From DASUPK01 sp963736305 (lineage in GTDB: Bacteria; Actinomycetota; Thermoleophilia; Solirubrobacterales; 70-9), in assembly GCA_963736305.1 (NCBI GenBank), contig CAVTOD010000007.1:464091-528090 (forward strand): a DNA stretch of 64,000 nucleotides. Reading direction: 5' to 3'. The notes under the pieces are model-generated. The model saw nothing but the letters and a program-made list of their open reading frames with translations, searched no databases and was not told the origin of the DNA. Numbering within the stretch: the stretch's first letter is position 1; the number at the start of each line of letters is the position of its first letter. Positions 1-8,827 of the stretch are shown one piece after another. A program made the position numbers and the translations under genes.

Positions 1-30
1 GGTCTATGCCACGGGCCAAGGAGGATTCAA

Positions 31-1116
31 ATGAGCCCGCAGATGGTTCAATCGAAGACGCGATCCGCCTCGGTTGCGGGTCTTGGCTTGGCGCTTCTCA
101 TCGTGTTCTTGTCCCTCGTGCTCGCCCCCACGGCGGGCGCCGCCACCTCCCCGCCGCTCGGAGCGGCCGAGAACTTCGCGGTCCTCGCCGGAACCACGGT
201 CACCAACACCGGCCCCACGGTCCTAACCGGCGACCTCGGGATCAGCCCGGGGACCGCCTGCACCGGCTTCCCGGCGCCCTGTACCGGTGGCGGTCCGGGG
301 GTGGTTAACGGGACGATCCACTCCGCCGACACCACCGCCGCCCAGGCACAGGCAGACCTGATCAGCGCCTATGACAACGCCGCCGGCCAGGCCACCACGA
401 CAACCACCGGCAGCCAGCTCGGCGGGATGACCCTCGGGCCCGGCGTCTATGCCGCGACCCCGGGACCGGGCTTCCTTGAAATCACCGGGACCCTCACCCT
501 GGACGGGCAGGGCGATCCGAACGCCGTCTTCATCTTCAAGGCCGCCTCGACCCTGGTCACGGCGGCCGGTCCGGGGGCAAGCCAGGTCAGCCTGGTGAAC
601 GGCGCCCAGGCCTGCAACGTCTTCTGGCAGGTCGGCAGCTCGGCGACGATCGGGACCTTCAGCAATTTCGCCGGCAACGTCTTGGCACTGACCAGTATCG
701 CGGCCAACACCTCGGCGACCGTGAACGGCCGCCTGCTGGCCCGAAACGCGGCGGTCACCCTGGACACCAACACGGCCACCGCGGCTCGTTGCACGCCCGC
801 CGCGGCCGGCACGCCCGACACCACCCCGCCGACGGTGACGATCACCAACGTGCCGAAGGCATGCACGGAGACGAACTTCAAGCTCAGGGTGCGGGTCTCC
901 GACGCGGGCGGCATTCGCCACACCGACGTCTTCCTCGACGGCAAGCGGGTCAAGCGCAGCTCGAAGAAGTCCTTCTCGGTGCCGATCGGGGCCAAGGGGC
1001 TCTCGCCGGGCGTCCACAAGCTCCGCGTCGTCACCACCGACAAGGCGGGCAACACGAGGACGAGGAAGGCGAGATTCCAGCGCTGCGAGTCCCGGGCGAT
1101 CCACTTCACGGGCTGA
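31..1116 (+). CDS. Secreted ice-binding-like (DUF3494) protein
   Basis: 361 aa. ATG sits 6 nt after a strong AAGGAGG (18-24), which decides the start. Residues about 12-38 are a hydrophobic signal peptide ending in a small-residue (AGAA) cleavage site. Residues about 43-250 are a DUF3494 domain, recognised by ENFAVLAG, GDLGISPG, DPNAVFIFK, ACNVFWQVGSSATIG and NGRLLARNAAVTLDTN. Residues about 262-355 form an Ig-like domain beginning DTTPPTVTI and ending in a cationic strand. DUF3494 members include ice-binding and surface adhesion proteins; which role applies here cannot be read from sequence. It is followed directly by an L,D-transpeptidase, and a second DUF3494 gene lies 0.9 kb downstream, so this looks like a cell-envelope cluster. 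Confidence 0.85.
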   Translation: MSPQMVQSKTRSASVAGLGLALLIVFLSLVLAPTAGAATSPPLGAAENFAVLAGTTVTNTGPTVLTGDLGISPGTACTGFPAPCTGGGPGVVNGTIHSADTTAAQAQADLISAYDNAAGQATTTTTGSQLGGMTLGPGVYAATPGPGFLEITGTLTLDGQGDPNAVFIFKAASTLVTAAGPGASQVSLVNGAQACNVFWQVGSSATIGTFSNFAGNVLALTSIAANTSATVNGRLLARNAAVTLDTNTATAARCTPAAAGTPDTTPPTVTITNVPKACTETNFKLRVRVSDAGGIRHTDVFLDGKRVKRSSKKSFSVPIGAKGLSPGVHKLRVVTTDKAGNTRTRKARFQRCESRAIHFTG

Positions 1117-1862
1117 GACCGGCCTTAGCGACCGGTGCGCTGCTGGCGGCGCTGGCCCTTGCACTGGGGTTGGCGTCGCCGGCTCGCGCCGGCACCCTCG
1201 ATCTGCCCGGGAGCGTGCAGCTCTCGAACGAGCGGACCTTCACCCGCTGGGCGTATGCGGCCCAGGCCCTGCCGATCCGGGAAGCGCCGAAGCCAAACGC
1301 GTTGAAGGTCGCCTCCGTTTCGCTGGCCACCGAAGAGGGACTGCCGAACGTCTACACGCTGCTGGATAGCTGGACCGACCCGACCGACCCGACCGACCCG
1401 ACCGGGCAGGTTTGGATGCGAATTCGGGTTCCGATGCGCCCGACGCCACGGATTGGATGGGTGGACGCAGGCGCCTTCGGCCCAGCGCACCTGATCCGGA
1501 CGCAACTGCTCGTGGATCGCCGGCACCTGCGGGCCACGCTCTACCGCGCCGGCCACCGCATCTGGCGCTCGGCGATCGGGGTCGGCAAGGCGAGTACGCC
1601 GACGCCGGCCGGGCACTTCTGGATTCGGGAGCGGCTTCACTCCACGGATCCCAACGGTCCCTACGGGCCCTGGGCCTTCGGCACGAGCGCTTACTCGCGA
1701 CTCAGCGACTGGCCGGGGGGCGGCGTCATCGGCATCCACGGGACCGACCAGCCCGACCTGATCCCGGGCCGGCCCTCCCACGGCTGCATCAGGGTGCCGA
1801 ATCCGGCGATTCGCCGCCTGGCGCACCTGATGCCGGTCGGCACGCCTGTGTGGATTCGCTGA
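1113..1862 (+). CDS. L,D-transpeptidase (YkuD) with signal peptide
   Basis: YkuD catalytic domain at the C-terminus: the HGTDQ segment followed by SHGCIRVPN supplies the His and Cys of the active site (H-x(n)-SHGC). These enzymes make 3-3 peptidoglycan cross-links or attach proteins to peptidoglycan outside the membrane. The N-terminus is a signal peptide (leucine/alanine-rich, ending ASPARA). The start is uncertain: there is no ATG or GTG in this frame close to the signal peptide. The coordinate given is a CTG overlapping the TGA of the upstream gene; a start lost by a nearby frameshift is equally possible. A DPT repeat (residues about 89-99) separates an SH3-like N-domain from the catalytic domain. 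Confidence 0.8.
   Translation: MRPALATGALLAALALALGLASPARAGTLDLPGSVQLSNERTFTRWAYAAQALPIREAPKPNALKVASVSLATEEGLPNVYTLLDSWTDPTDPTDPTGQVWMRIRVPMRPTPRIGWVDAGAFGPAHLIRTQLLVDRRHLRATLYRAGHRIWRSAIGVGKASTPTPAGHFWIRERLHSTDPNGPYGPWAFGTSAYSRLSDWPGGGVIGIHGTDQPDLIPGRPSHGCIRVPNPAIRRLAHLMPVGTPVWIR
1372..1404 (+). repeat. 9-bp tandem repeat (ACCGACCCG, about 3.5 units)
   Basis: In-frame microsatellite inside the L,D-transpeptidase gene encoding repeated Asp-Pro-Thr, in the linker between the N-terminal and YkuD domains. Its length is a multiple of three, so slippage would change linker length without breaking the frame. Confidence 0.7.
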
Positions 1863-1998
1863 CCGCCTGAACGACGCCTGGGTACCGGTTTCTGTGCAGG
1901 AAAGCGGAGGACTACGGTCGTGCTCCCCCATGCCCCGCCGATGGTGGTTCACAGAGGCACAGAAAGGCGCACATTCCATGTGTGCGAGGAGGACCCAA

Positions 1999-3414
1999 AT
2001 GAAACGCTCGTCCCACGCCCCTGGCGGGGCAATGATCTGGCCGGCAACCTCAGCAAAGCTAATTCTTGGAGCGCTCGGCGCCTGCCTACTGCTCGCCGGC
2101 TTTGGTCCTGCCGTCCCCTCCGCCTCCGCCTCTCCCACGACCATGGTGGACTTGGGTTCGGCGTCAACCTACGCAGTGCTGAGCGGCGCCTCCGTCGGAA
2201 ACACCGTCAGCGCCCCCGGCGCTCCACACACCACACTGCGAGGTGACCTCGGTATCAACGCCGACGCCCAGCCGACCGGTTTCCCCCCAGGGACCTACAC
2301 CGGGACGCTCAACGTCGACAACCCTGCCGCGGCCCAAGCTCACGCCGACCTCGTCGCTGCCTACAACGAGGTAGCTGGACGGACAGGTGGCGTCGCCCTC
2401 GCGCCCGCGGACCTGATCGGCATGACCATTCCCCCCGGGCTTTACACGATCGCGGGCGCCGCATCGAACACCGGCACGGTGACCCTCGACGGCGGGGGAA
2501 ACCCGAACGCCGTCTTCGTCTTCCAGATCAACGGCGCTATGTCCTTCGCCGCTGCAAGCCGCGTCGTGTTGACCAACGGCGCCCAGGCATCGCGGGTGTT
2601 CTGGCAGGTCAACGGCGCGGGCAGTGTCGGCGCCGGCGGCAGCTTCGCGGGAACGCTGATGGCACTCGACGCGGTTGCGTTCGGCAATGGGACCGTGGTC
2701 AATGGCCGAGCACTTGCCCGCAACGGCGCTCTCACACTCGACAACAACCAGGTCTACAGCGCGCCGCCCGCGGTCACGATTGCCGGCGGGACCACAGCGT
2801 TCACGACCGATACGACTCCGACGATCAGCGGCACCACCGATGTCGAGGCGCCGGGGGTCGTGACGATAACGGTCAACGGTCAGACCCTCACCGCGACCCC
2901 CTCCAATGGTGCGTGGTCGGCGACTTCGGCAATCCTGGCGAACGGCGCCTACCCGGTCGTCGCCTCGGTAACCGACGGCGCTGGGAACACAGGGAGCTTC
3001 GCTCAGCAGCTGACCGTCGACACGGTCTTGCCGTTTATCGCGATTGCCGGTGGTGCGAATGCGGCGACGAACGATGTCACTCCGACCATCATGGGAACCT
3101 CCGATGCCGCGCCCGGCGCGACCGTCTCTGTCTCGATCGCCGGCCAGACGATGACTACGCTCCAGCAGGCCAACGGCACGTGGAACGCAACTCCGAACTA
3201 TGTGGGCAACGGCACCTGGGCGGTCGCCGCCTCCGTTGCCGATCCCGCCGGCAACGTGGGGAGCGCCAACCAGACCCTGGTCATCGCCCCCGCCCCTCCG
3301 CCGGCCGCCGCCCCGACCGGCCGGCGCGCCGTGGCGCTCAAGAAATGCAAGAAGAAGAAGACGGCGAAGGCGCGCAAGAGGTGCAAGAAGGGTGCCCGGA
3401 AGCTCCCTGTCTGA
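1999..3414 (+). CDS. Secreted DUF3494 protein with two Ig-like repeats and polybasic tail
   Basis: 471 aa. ATG at 1999 follows GAGGAGG (1986-1992); a longer in-frame extension upstream has no ribosome site. Residues about 13-40 are a signal peptide. The DUF3494 domain (about 45-250) shows STYAVLSG, GDLGINADAQPTGF, NAVFVFQ, ASRVFWQV and NGRALARNGALTLDNN. Two related Ig-like repeats of about 90 aa follow (about 257-345 and 346-435), each with a TPTI(S/M)GT motif and a DxAGNxGS motif. The protein ends in a proline/alanine linker and a Lys/Arg-rich tail (KKCKKKKTAKARKRCKK), which could bind wall teichuronic or nucleic-acid polymers. It is a paralogue of the DUF3494 gene 0.9 kb upstream and probably acts at the cell surface. 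Confidence 0.85.
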   Translation: MKRSSHAPGGAMIWPATSAKLILGALGACLLLAGFGPAVPSASASPTTMVDLGSASTYAVLSGASVGNTVSAPGAPHTTLRGDLGINADAQPTGFPPGTYTGTLNVDNPAAAQAHADLVAAYNEVAGRTGGVALAPADLIGMTIPPGLYTIAGAASNTGTVTLDGGGNPNAVFVFQINGAMSFAAASRVVLTNGAQASRVFWQVNGAGSVGAGGSFAGTLMALDAVAFGNGTVVNGRALARNGALTLDNNQVYSAPPAVTIAGGTTAFTTDTTPTISGTTDVEAPGVVTITVNGQTLTATPSNGAWSATSAILANGAYPVVASVTDGAGNTGSFAQQLTVDTVLPFIAIAGGANAATNDVTPTIMGTSDAAPGATVSVSIAGQTMTTLQQANGTWNATPNYVGNGTWAVAASVADPAGNVGSANQTLVIAPAPPPAAAPTGRRAVALKKCKKKKTAKARKRCKKGARKLPV

Positions 3415-3451
3415 CTTCTGTCGCTCCGACGCCCGGACGACGCCCGATTGC

Positions 3452-3636
3452 CGCCTTCGGCCCAGCGCACTGATCCGGACGCAACTGCTCGTGGATCGCC
3501 GGCACCTGCGGGCCACGCTCTACCGCGCCGGCCACAGGATCTGGCGCTCGGCGATCGGGGGTCGGCAAGGCGAGTACGCCGACCCCGGCCGGGCACTTCT
3601 GGATTCGGGAGCGGCTTCACTCCACGGATCCCAACG
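3452..3636 (+). pseudogene. 185-bp duplicate of the L,D-transpeptidase gene middle
   Basis: Near-identical copy of 1472-1656. It differs by one deleted C (after CAGCGCA), one inserted G (in the GGGG run) and a few substitutions, so the frame is broken twice and neither the catalytic His nor the SHGC motif is included. It sits just after the second DUF3494 gene, as the parent sits just after the first, suggesting that the DUF3494-plus-transpeptidase unit was duplicated and the second transpeptidase then lost. Confidence 0.85.
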
Positions 3637-3660
3637 CCGGCGACCTGGCTGCTGAGGTGA

Positions 3661-4062
3661 TCAGCCTTTGGCGCCGGACTCGTTCAGCGTCGCGGCCTCG
3701 CAAATGAGGGTCTTCAACGCTTCCTCGTCAATCTCCTCGCCCTCGTGGACGTCGATGGCTCGCCTGGTGTTGCCCTCGAGGCTGGAGTTGAAGAGGCCTG
3801 ACGGGTCCTCGAGTGCAGCCCCCTTGGCAAAGGTCATCTTCACCTTGTCCTTGTAGGTCTCGCCGGTGCAGATGATTCCGTCGTGAGACCACACCGGTGT
3901 TCCGGGGTTCGTGGCTTTCACCCACTTCCACTCTTCGACGACGTCAGGGTCGGCTGCCTTGATCAATTCGCGGACTTGGGAGAGCGTCTCGCCCCGCCAG
4001 TCGCCCAGCTCCTTGATCCTTTCGTCGATCCTCCGAGATGGAGATTCGGGATCAGGACTCAC
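3661..4062 (-). CDS. DUF1801 domain protein
   Basis: 133 aa from a GTG start at 4062. The sequence matches the DUF1801 / YdhG-like fold: an N-terminal helix pair (IDERIKELGDWRGETLSQV), then EWKW, PVWSHDGIICTGETYKDKVKMTF and a C-terminal EEALKTLICEAATLN helix. Family members are small cytosolic alpha/beta proteins of unknown function, sometimes called iron-chaperone-like. It is monocistronic and transcribed away from the hydrolase gene at 4177. Confidence 0.75.
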   Translation of the reverse strand: MSPDPESPSRRIDERIKELGDWRGETLSQVRELIKAADPDVVEEWKWVKATNPGTPVWSHDGIICTGETYKDKVKMTFAKGAALEDPSGLFNSSLEGNTRRAIDVHEGEEIDEEALKTLICEAATLNESGAKG

Positions 4063-4176
4063 GTGCTGATCGTACAAATAGGTGTTTCGCCATGCCGGTG
4101 CAGGGTATGGGCATCCCCGAAGGCGCTCGGCCGGAGGCGATTCGCTGCCGGGCGGGCAAGCCAAGGAAGGTGGCCC

Positions 4177-6273
4177 ATGAGGGGATTTGCGAAGCGGCTT
4201 CCGGGGGCTCGGCAAACTCGAGCGGGCATTGCGATGGTCGCCCTCCTGTTGCTGGGGGTCCTCGCGGCGGCGCCCGCCGCCGTGGCCGCCACCCCGGCCG
4301 CGGACTGCAAGCCCTTTGCAGAGCCTTGTCTGCTCCCGTTCCCCAACAACCTCTTCACCAGGCCCGATCCAACAAGCGCAACGGGGGTGCGCGTCAACCT
4401 GCCGCAGGCAGCGATGCCGACGAACACGAACGGCGTGCAGGTCGGCGTCGCTCCCTATGACCGCAACGACGGATTCAGCCCCGGCAGCTCGATCATCGCC
4501 CGCGTGCCCGGGCTCGACAACCAGGCGGCCTTCGACCAGACGGATCCGGTCCGGCTGACGGACCTGTCGCAGACCTACGCGCCGCACGCGCCGATCGTGG
4601 TGATCGATGCCGCGACACGACAGCGGACGCTGATCTGGGCCGAGTTGGACTCCAACGCCGGTGATCCGCAGCACACCGCGCTCCTCATCCACCCGGGCAG
4701 GAACCTCACCGAGGGTCACCGCTACATCGTGGCCCTGCGCCATCTGAAGGACGCTAACGGGCGGCCACTCGGTCCGCCGAGCTGGTTCAAGCGGTTGCGC
4801 GACAAGCACCCCCCACTGCCGAAGTCCGAGCGCGCCCAGCGCCATCGCTACCACTCGATATTCAAGTCGCTCAACAAGGCGGGGATCAAGCGCAAGAGCC
4901 TCTATTTGGCCTGGGACTTCACCGTCGCCAGTCGCCAAAGCCTCTCCTCTCCTCTCCTTCACATCCGAGACGACGCCTTCGGCCAGCTCGGCGACACCAA
5001 CCTCGCCGACACCCAGGTCCAGGGCCAGGCGCCACCCTTCCAGGTGACGAACGTCCAGAACTTCACCCTGGCGCAGAACCCAAAGCTCCTGCGCGAGGTG
5101 ACTGGCACCTTCTCCGTCCCCTGCTACCTGACCACCGCAGGCTGCGGGATCGGCGGCGGGTTCAACTACGGTTCGGCCAGCCCCGGTGCGCTGCCCACCC
5201 AGCAGCCGGGCAACCTGGGCACCGCGTCGTTCGACTGCATCGTCCCTCGCGCAGCCGTGGGCTCGCCGGCGCGGGCCTCCCTCTACGGCCACGGGCTGCT
5301 CGGATCGCGCACCGAGGTCCACGCAGGAAACGTCCAGGACATGGCGTCGGAACACGATTTCGTGTTCTGCGCGACCGACTGGTGGGGCCTCGCCTCGGCG
5401 GACACGCTGTTCGACATCAGCGCACTGCAGGACATCAACCGATTCCCGGCGGTCGTCGACCGGCTCCAGCAGGGCGTGCTCAACACCCTCGTCCTGGGGC
5501 GGCTGATGGCAAACCCGGGCGGCTTCGCCTCCAACGCGGCATTCCAAGAGAACGGAAGTCCGCTTTTCGACACCTCCCACCTCTACTACGACGGCAACAG
5601 CCAGGGCGGGATCATGGGCGGCATCACGACCGCCGTCGCGCCCGACTACACGCGCGCTGTGCTCGGGGTCACCGGCATGGACTACGGTGGGATTCTCCTG
5701 CAGCGCAGCACCGACTTCACTCAGTTCGCCACCTTCCTGTACGGCATCGCGCCGGGCGGCGGCTACACCGACTCGTCGATCCACCCGCTGGTGCTCGACC
5801 TCTTGCAGCAGCTCTGGGACCGCGGCGAGGCCGACGGGTTCGCCGAGCACATGACGTCCGACCCGCTTCCCGACACGCCGGCGCATGAGGTGCTGATGCA
5901 GGTCGCCTACGGCGACCACCAGGTGAGCCAGTACGCCGCTGCGGTCGAGGCGCGGACGATCGGCGCCCAGGCGCACGAGCCCGCACTCGACCTGCCGGCG
6001 CGCTCTCAGGACGCCAATCTCTTCTATGGCATTCCGGCGATCCAGAGCTACCCATTCGACGGCTCCGCGATCGTGATCTGGGACGACGGCCCGGGCCTCG
6101 TCGAGCCGCCCCCGGTGACGAACACGCCACCGCTGGGCCCCCACGACCCGCACGGCGACGTGCGGGCGACGGTGGCGGCGCGGACCCAGAAGTCGTACTT
6201 CCTGGACGCGAACGGCACGGTCGTGGACGTGTGTGGCGGCCTGCCGTGTCACACCGACCTCTTCACGCCGTAG
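4177..6273 (+). CDS. Large secreted alpha/beta-hydrolase-like protein
   Basis: 698 aa. ATG at 4177 is preceded by AAGGAAGG (4163-4170). Residues about 5-35 are a signal peptide ending AAVAATPA. The mature protein starts with CKPFAEPCLLPFPNN, a Cys-rich opening common in secreted actinobacterial hydrolases. A nucleophile-elbow motif GNSQGG lies at Ser 475 (YYDGNSQGGIMGG), preceded by an oxyanion-type YGHGLLGS. Candidate acid and base residues are in the C-terminal third (VAYGDHQVS). The substrate is unknown; ester or lipid hydrolysis outside the cell is the family-level expectation. No partner gene is obvious. Confidence 0.7.
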   Translation: MRGFAKRLPGARQTRAGIAMVALLLLGVLAAAPAAVAATPAADCKPFAEPCLLPFPNNLFTRPDPTSATGVRVNLPQAAMPTNTNGVQVGVAPYDRNDGFSPGSSIIARVPGLDNQAAFDQTDPVRLTDLSQTYAPHAPIVVIDAATRQRTLIWAELDSNAGDPQHTALLIHPGRNLTEGHRYIVALRHLKDANGRPLGPPSWFKRLRDKHPPLPKSERAQRHRYHSIFKSLNKAGIKRKSLYLAWDFTVASRQSLSSPLLHIRDDAFGQLGDTNLADTQVQGQAPPFQVTNVQNFTLAQNPKLLREVTGTFSVPCYLTTAGCGIGGGFNYGSASPGALPTQQPGNLGTASFDCIVPRAAVGSPARASLYGHGLLGSRTEVHAGNVQDMASEHDFVFCATDWWGLASADTLFDISALQDINRFPAVVDRLQQGVLNTLVLGRLMANPGGFASNAAFQENGSPLFDTSHLYYDGNSQGGIMGGITTAVAPDYTRAVLGVTGMDYGGILLQRSTDFTQFATFLYGIAPGGGYTDSSIHPLVLDLLQQLWDRGEADGFAEHMTSDPLPDTPAHEVLMQVAYGDHQVSQYAAAVEARTIGAQAHEPALDLPARSQDANLFYGIPAIQSYPFDGSAIVIWDDGPGLVEPPPVTNTPPLGPHDPHGDVRATVAARTQKSYFLDANGTVVDVCGGLPCHTDLFTP

Positions 6274-6282
6274 ACCGCTCCG

Positions 6283-6300
6283 GGCACGGGCCGCCGTGCC
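6283..6300 (+). terminator. Possible transcription-end hairpin after the hydrolase gene
   Basis: GGCACGG-gccg-CCGTGCC, a perfect 7-bp stem with a 4-nt loop, 10 nt after the stop codon. There is no T-run, so this is a weak call. Confidence 0.3.
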
Positions 6301-6496
6301 ACGGCTCCGATTCTGGGTGGGAGCAAACAGCGCTGTGAGCGGCGAGGAGGGGTCTCCTGAGGCTGATTAGGCACGGGCGCCAGCCTATGCCTGCCATCTC
6401 ACGCCGGCGGGATTGCGCCAGTCGCGGGCGGCGACCGGTCTTGACTGCGCTTGAACAGCGTCCAGAAGAGACTCTCCCAGCCCGCGTCGGTGCCGC

Positions 6497-6667
6497 TCAC
6501 CCGATGCCCCCCGCATCCGCAGCGGCAACGCGAGCCCTTCTGTCGGCGGTGAGCTCCTCCGCGACGATCTGCAGCGCGGCCGCGGTCGGCACGCCGATGA
6601 TCGCCCCGATCACGCCGAACAGCGAGCCGAGCGTGAGGACTGTTGCGACAATGAAGAATCCGACCAT
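6497..6667 (-). pseudogene. 3' fragment of an AI-2E family transporter gene
   Basis: The last ~45 codons (GSLFGVIGAIIGVPTAA...) and about 140 bp of DNA (6495-6633) are nearly identical to the 3' end of the complete transporter gene at 17999-19084. Upstream of that the similarity fades and no full-length frame exists. An ATG at 6667 could in principle drive a 56-aa hydrophobic peptide. A truncated duplicate is the simplest reading. Confidence 0.75.
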
Positions 6668-7048
6668 GTAGGCGACGTAGATGCGAAATTGGTCTGCGTT
6701 CAGCTGCGGATCCTTGTCAGCCCGCTCGTCGGTAGAGCGCCGGTGCCCCACCTTGGGCGCACCAGCGCCGCGAGGTCCCCGGCGGCGAATCCGGGTGGGC
6801 AAGCCTTCTTTTTTGCAGTTGGGCTTCTGCTCGCTTTGCTCATGTCCGAAGGTTGTCGGCAAACTGACCCGGTGACAATGCGGTGGAACCCCCATTGCGG
6901 GCCGTGCGTATCCCTCGGTTGGTCGTGGACAGGGAGGGCAATACCGGCCGCGGACGGTGCCTTGTCGCGGAAGGTGGGTGGAAACCCCCATGTTTTGGGG
7001 CTCAGCGGGGCGCGAAGCTGTCGGCGTCTTCTCTCGTACCCTCAGATC
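6668..7048. other. Intergenic stretch, no gene recognised
   Basis: No convincing coding frame. It contains two loosely similar short sequences (GTGGAACCCCCAT near 6891 and GTGGAAACCCCCAT near 6978) on the histidine-kinase side, which could be upstream regulatory DNA but are not assigned. Confidence 0.4.
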
Positions 7049-8062
7049 GTGACCGCGGAGCCACCCGAATCGCAGCGAAATGCCAGGCGGCGTGGGTACG
7101 TTCCGCTGCTCTGGCGCGTCTTCGCTCTCAACGCAGCGGTGCTGGCAGTGGCTGTCGCCCTCACCGTGGTCGTCCTGCCTCCCCATGTCCTGGGTGCGGG
7201 TGCCGCGGAGGAGGAAATCGCGATCCTGGTCGCATCGCTCGGGCTGATGCTGGCGATCAACTTGGTTCTGCTGCGCCACGCGTTCGCCCCGCTCGCCCGG
7301 CTAACGGAGGTGATGCGCCGGGTTGACCTGCTGCGCCCGGGCCAGCGAGTTCCAGCTGAGGGCTCGGCTGCGGAGGTCATGGAGCTGGGAAGCTCGTTCA
7401 ACGAGATGCTCGCCCGCCTGGAAGCTGAGCGCCAGGAGAGCACGAGCCGAGCGCTCGCGGCGCAGGAGGGCGAGCGCCTCAGGGTGGCCCAGGAGCTCCA
7501 TGATGAGATCGGACAGAGCCTGACGGCGGTTCTGCTAGATCTCGCTCGCGCCGAGCGGAAGGCACCGGACGCGCTCAAGAACGAGCTCCGCGAGATTCAG
7601 GAGAGCGTTCGCGGGAGCCTCGACGACGCTCGTCGGATTGCGCTCGAGCTCAGGCCCGAGGCGCTGGATGACCTCGGGCTCGCCGCCGCGCTGCTCGTTC
7701 TCGCGGACCGCCTCGGCGAGCGGGCCGGAATCGAGGTCGCGCGTCAGGTCGAGCGAGGGCTGCCCGCGCTCTCCTACGAGCAGGAGCTCGTCGTCTACCG
7801 GGTCGCGCAGGAGGCGCTCACCAATGTCGTTCGGCATGCCGATGCGCACCGGGCAGAGCTCTCGCTCGACCGAAGCGGCAGCCACCTCGAGCTGCGCGTC
7901 CGCGACGACGGCCAAGGACTGCGGGGTGCGGCTGCAACGGGCGGCGGCATACGCGGAATGCGCGAGCGGGCTCTGCTGGTTCGCGCCGAGCTCAATGTCG
8001 CGGAGCGTGCGGGGGGCGGGGTGGAGGTGGCCCTCGACCTACCGCTCGAGGGGCAGACGTGA
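7049..8062 (+). CDS. NarL/DegS-type sensor histidine kinase
   Basis: 337 aa from GTG at 7049. Two membrane helices (about 20-43 and 56-76) flank a very short extracytoplasmic loop, followed by a HAMP-like linker, a HisKA_3 dimerisation domain with phospho-acceptor His 151 (AQELHDEIGQSL) and a HATPase domain with the N-box (QEALTNVVRHA), DDGQGL and GGGIRGMRERA. With almost no sensory loop, the signal is probably membrane- or cytoplasm-derived. The 3' end overlaps the response regulator gene by 4 bp, so the two are a cognate pair. Confidence 0.9.
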   Translation: MTAEPPESQRNARRRGYVPLLWRVFALNAAVLAVAVALTVVVLPPHVLGAGAAEEEIAILVASLGLMLAINLVLLRHAFAPLARLTEVMRRVDLLRPGQRVPAEGSAAEVMELGSSFNEMLARLEAERQESTSRALAAQEGERLRVAQELHDEIGQSLTAVLLDLARAERKAPDALKNELREIQESVRGSLDDARRIALELRPEALDDLGLAAALLVLADRLGERAGIEVARQVERGLPALSYEQELVVYRVAQEALTNVVRHADAHRAELSLDRSGSHLELRVRDDGQGLRGAAATGGGIRGMRERALLVRAELNVAERAGGGVEVALDLPLEGQT

Positions 8063-8715
8063 TTCCGCTCAAGACGAAGATCCTGCTTGCGGACGATCAT
8101 CCCGTGGTCCGCCGCGGCCTCCGCCTGGTCCTAAATGCTGAGCCGGACCTGGAGGTCGTCGCGGAGGCAGGAGACGGCAGCGATGCGGTCCAATGCGCCC
8201 TGACCGAAGATGTCGATCTTGCGGTGCTGGACGTGACCATGCCGCGGCTCACCGGCTTGCAGGCGGCGGCCGAGCTCTCGAAGCGAAAGCCCGATCTCAA
8301 GGTGCTGATGCTCTCGATGCACGACAACGAGCAGTACCTCTTCCAGGCCCTCAAGGCCGGCGCCTGCGGATATGTCCTCAAGACAGCCGCCGACCGGGAT
8401 CTGGTCGAGGCCTGTCGATCGGCGATGCGGGGAGAGCCCTTCATCTACCCGAAGGGCGTCGCAGCACTGATCCAGGAGTACGTCGAGGCGGCCAACGACG
8501 GCACGATCGAGGACGAGGATCCGCTGACCCCGCGCGAGCTCGAAATAGTCAAGCTGATCGCCGAGAGCTACACGACCCGTGAGATCGCCGAGACCCTCGT
8601 GATCAGCGAGAAGACGGTCGAGCGCCACCGATCGAATGTGCTGGAGAAGCTCGGGTTCCGCGATCGGGTGGCGCTTACCCGCTACGCCATCCGCCGGGGC
8701 CTGGTCGAGCCCTGA
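8059..8715 (+). CDS. NarL/FixJ-family response regulator
   Basis: 218 aa from a GTG overlapping the kinase stop. The receiver domain has acidic pair D12-D13, phospho-acceptor D58 (AVLDVTMP) and K108 (YVLKTA). The C-terminal LuxR HTH (about 153-218) reads LTPRELEIVKLIAE through SEKTVERHRSNVLEKLG. It should be phosphorylated by the kinase encoded immediately upstream and act as a DNA-binding transcription regulator. Targets are not visible here. Confidence 0.93.
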   Translation: MIPLKTKILLADDHPVVRRGLRLVLNAEPDLEVVAEAGDGSDAVQCALTEDVDLAVLDVTMPRLTGLQAAAELSKRKPDLKVLMLSMHDNEQYLFQALKAGACGYVLKTAADRDLVEACRSAMRGEPFIYPKGVAALIQEYVEAANDGTIEDEDPLTPRELEIVKLIAESYTTREIAETLVISEKTVERHRSNVLEKLGFRDRVALTRYAIRRGLVEP

Positions 8716-8827
8716 TTACGGGCAAGATCAGGGTCAGCAGGGCCCGGATCTGCATGGTTTCCCCGATGGGAGGTGCGCGCCCAGGCTGCGAGCCTTCTTT
8801 CCGATGGATGCGACACGGAGTCCGCAG

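Noticed and set aside
4063..6252. Long minus-strand reading frame opposite the secreted hydrolase
   Set aside because: Arg/Gly/Val-rich shadow of a well-supported plus-strand gene; only its last 133 codons (3661-4062) resemble a real protein.
6891..6995. Two GTGGAA(A)CCCCCAT-like sequences upstream of the histidine kinase as operators
   Set aside because: Only two imperfect copies and no spacing relation to a start; not enough to call.
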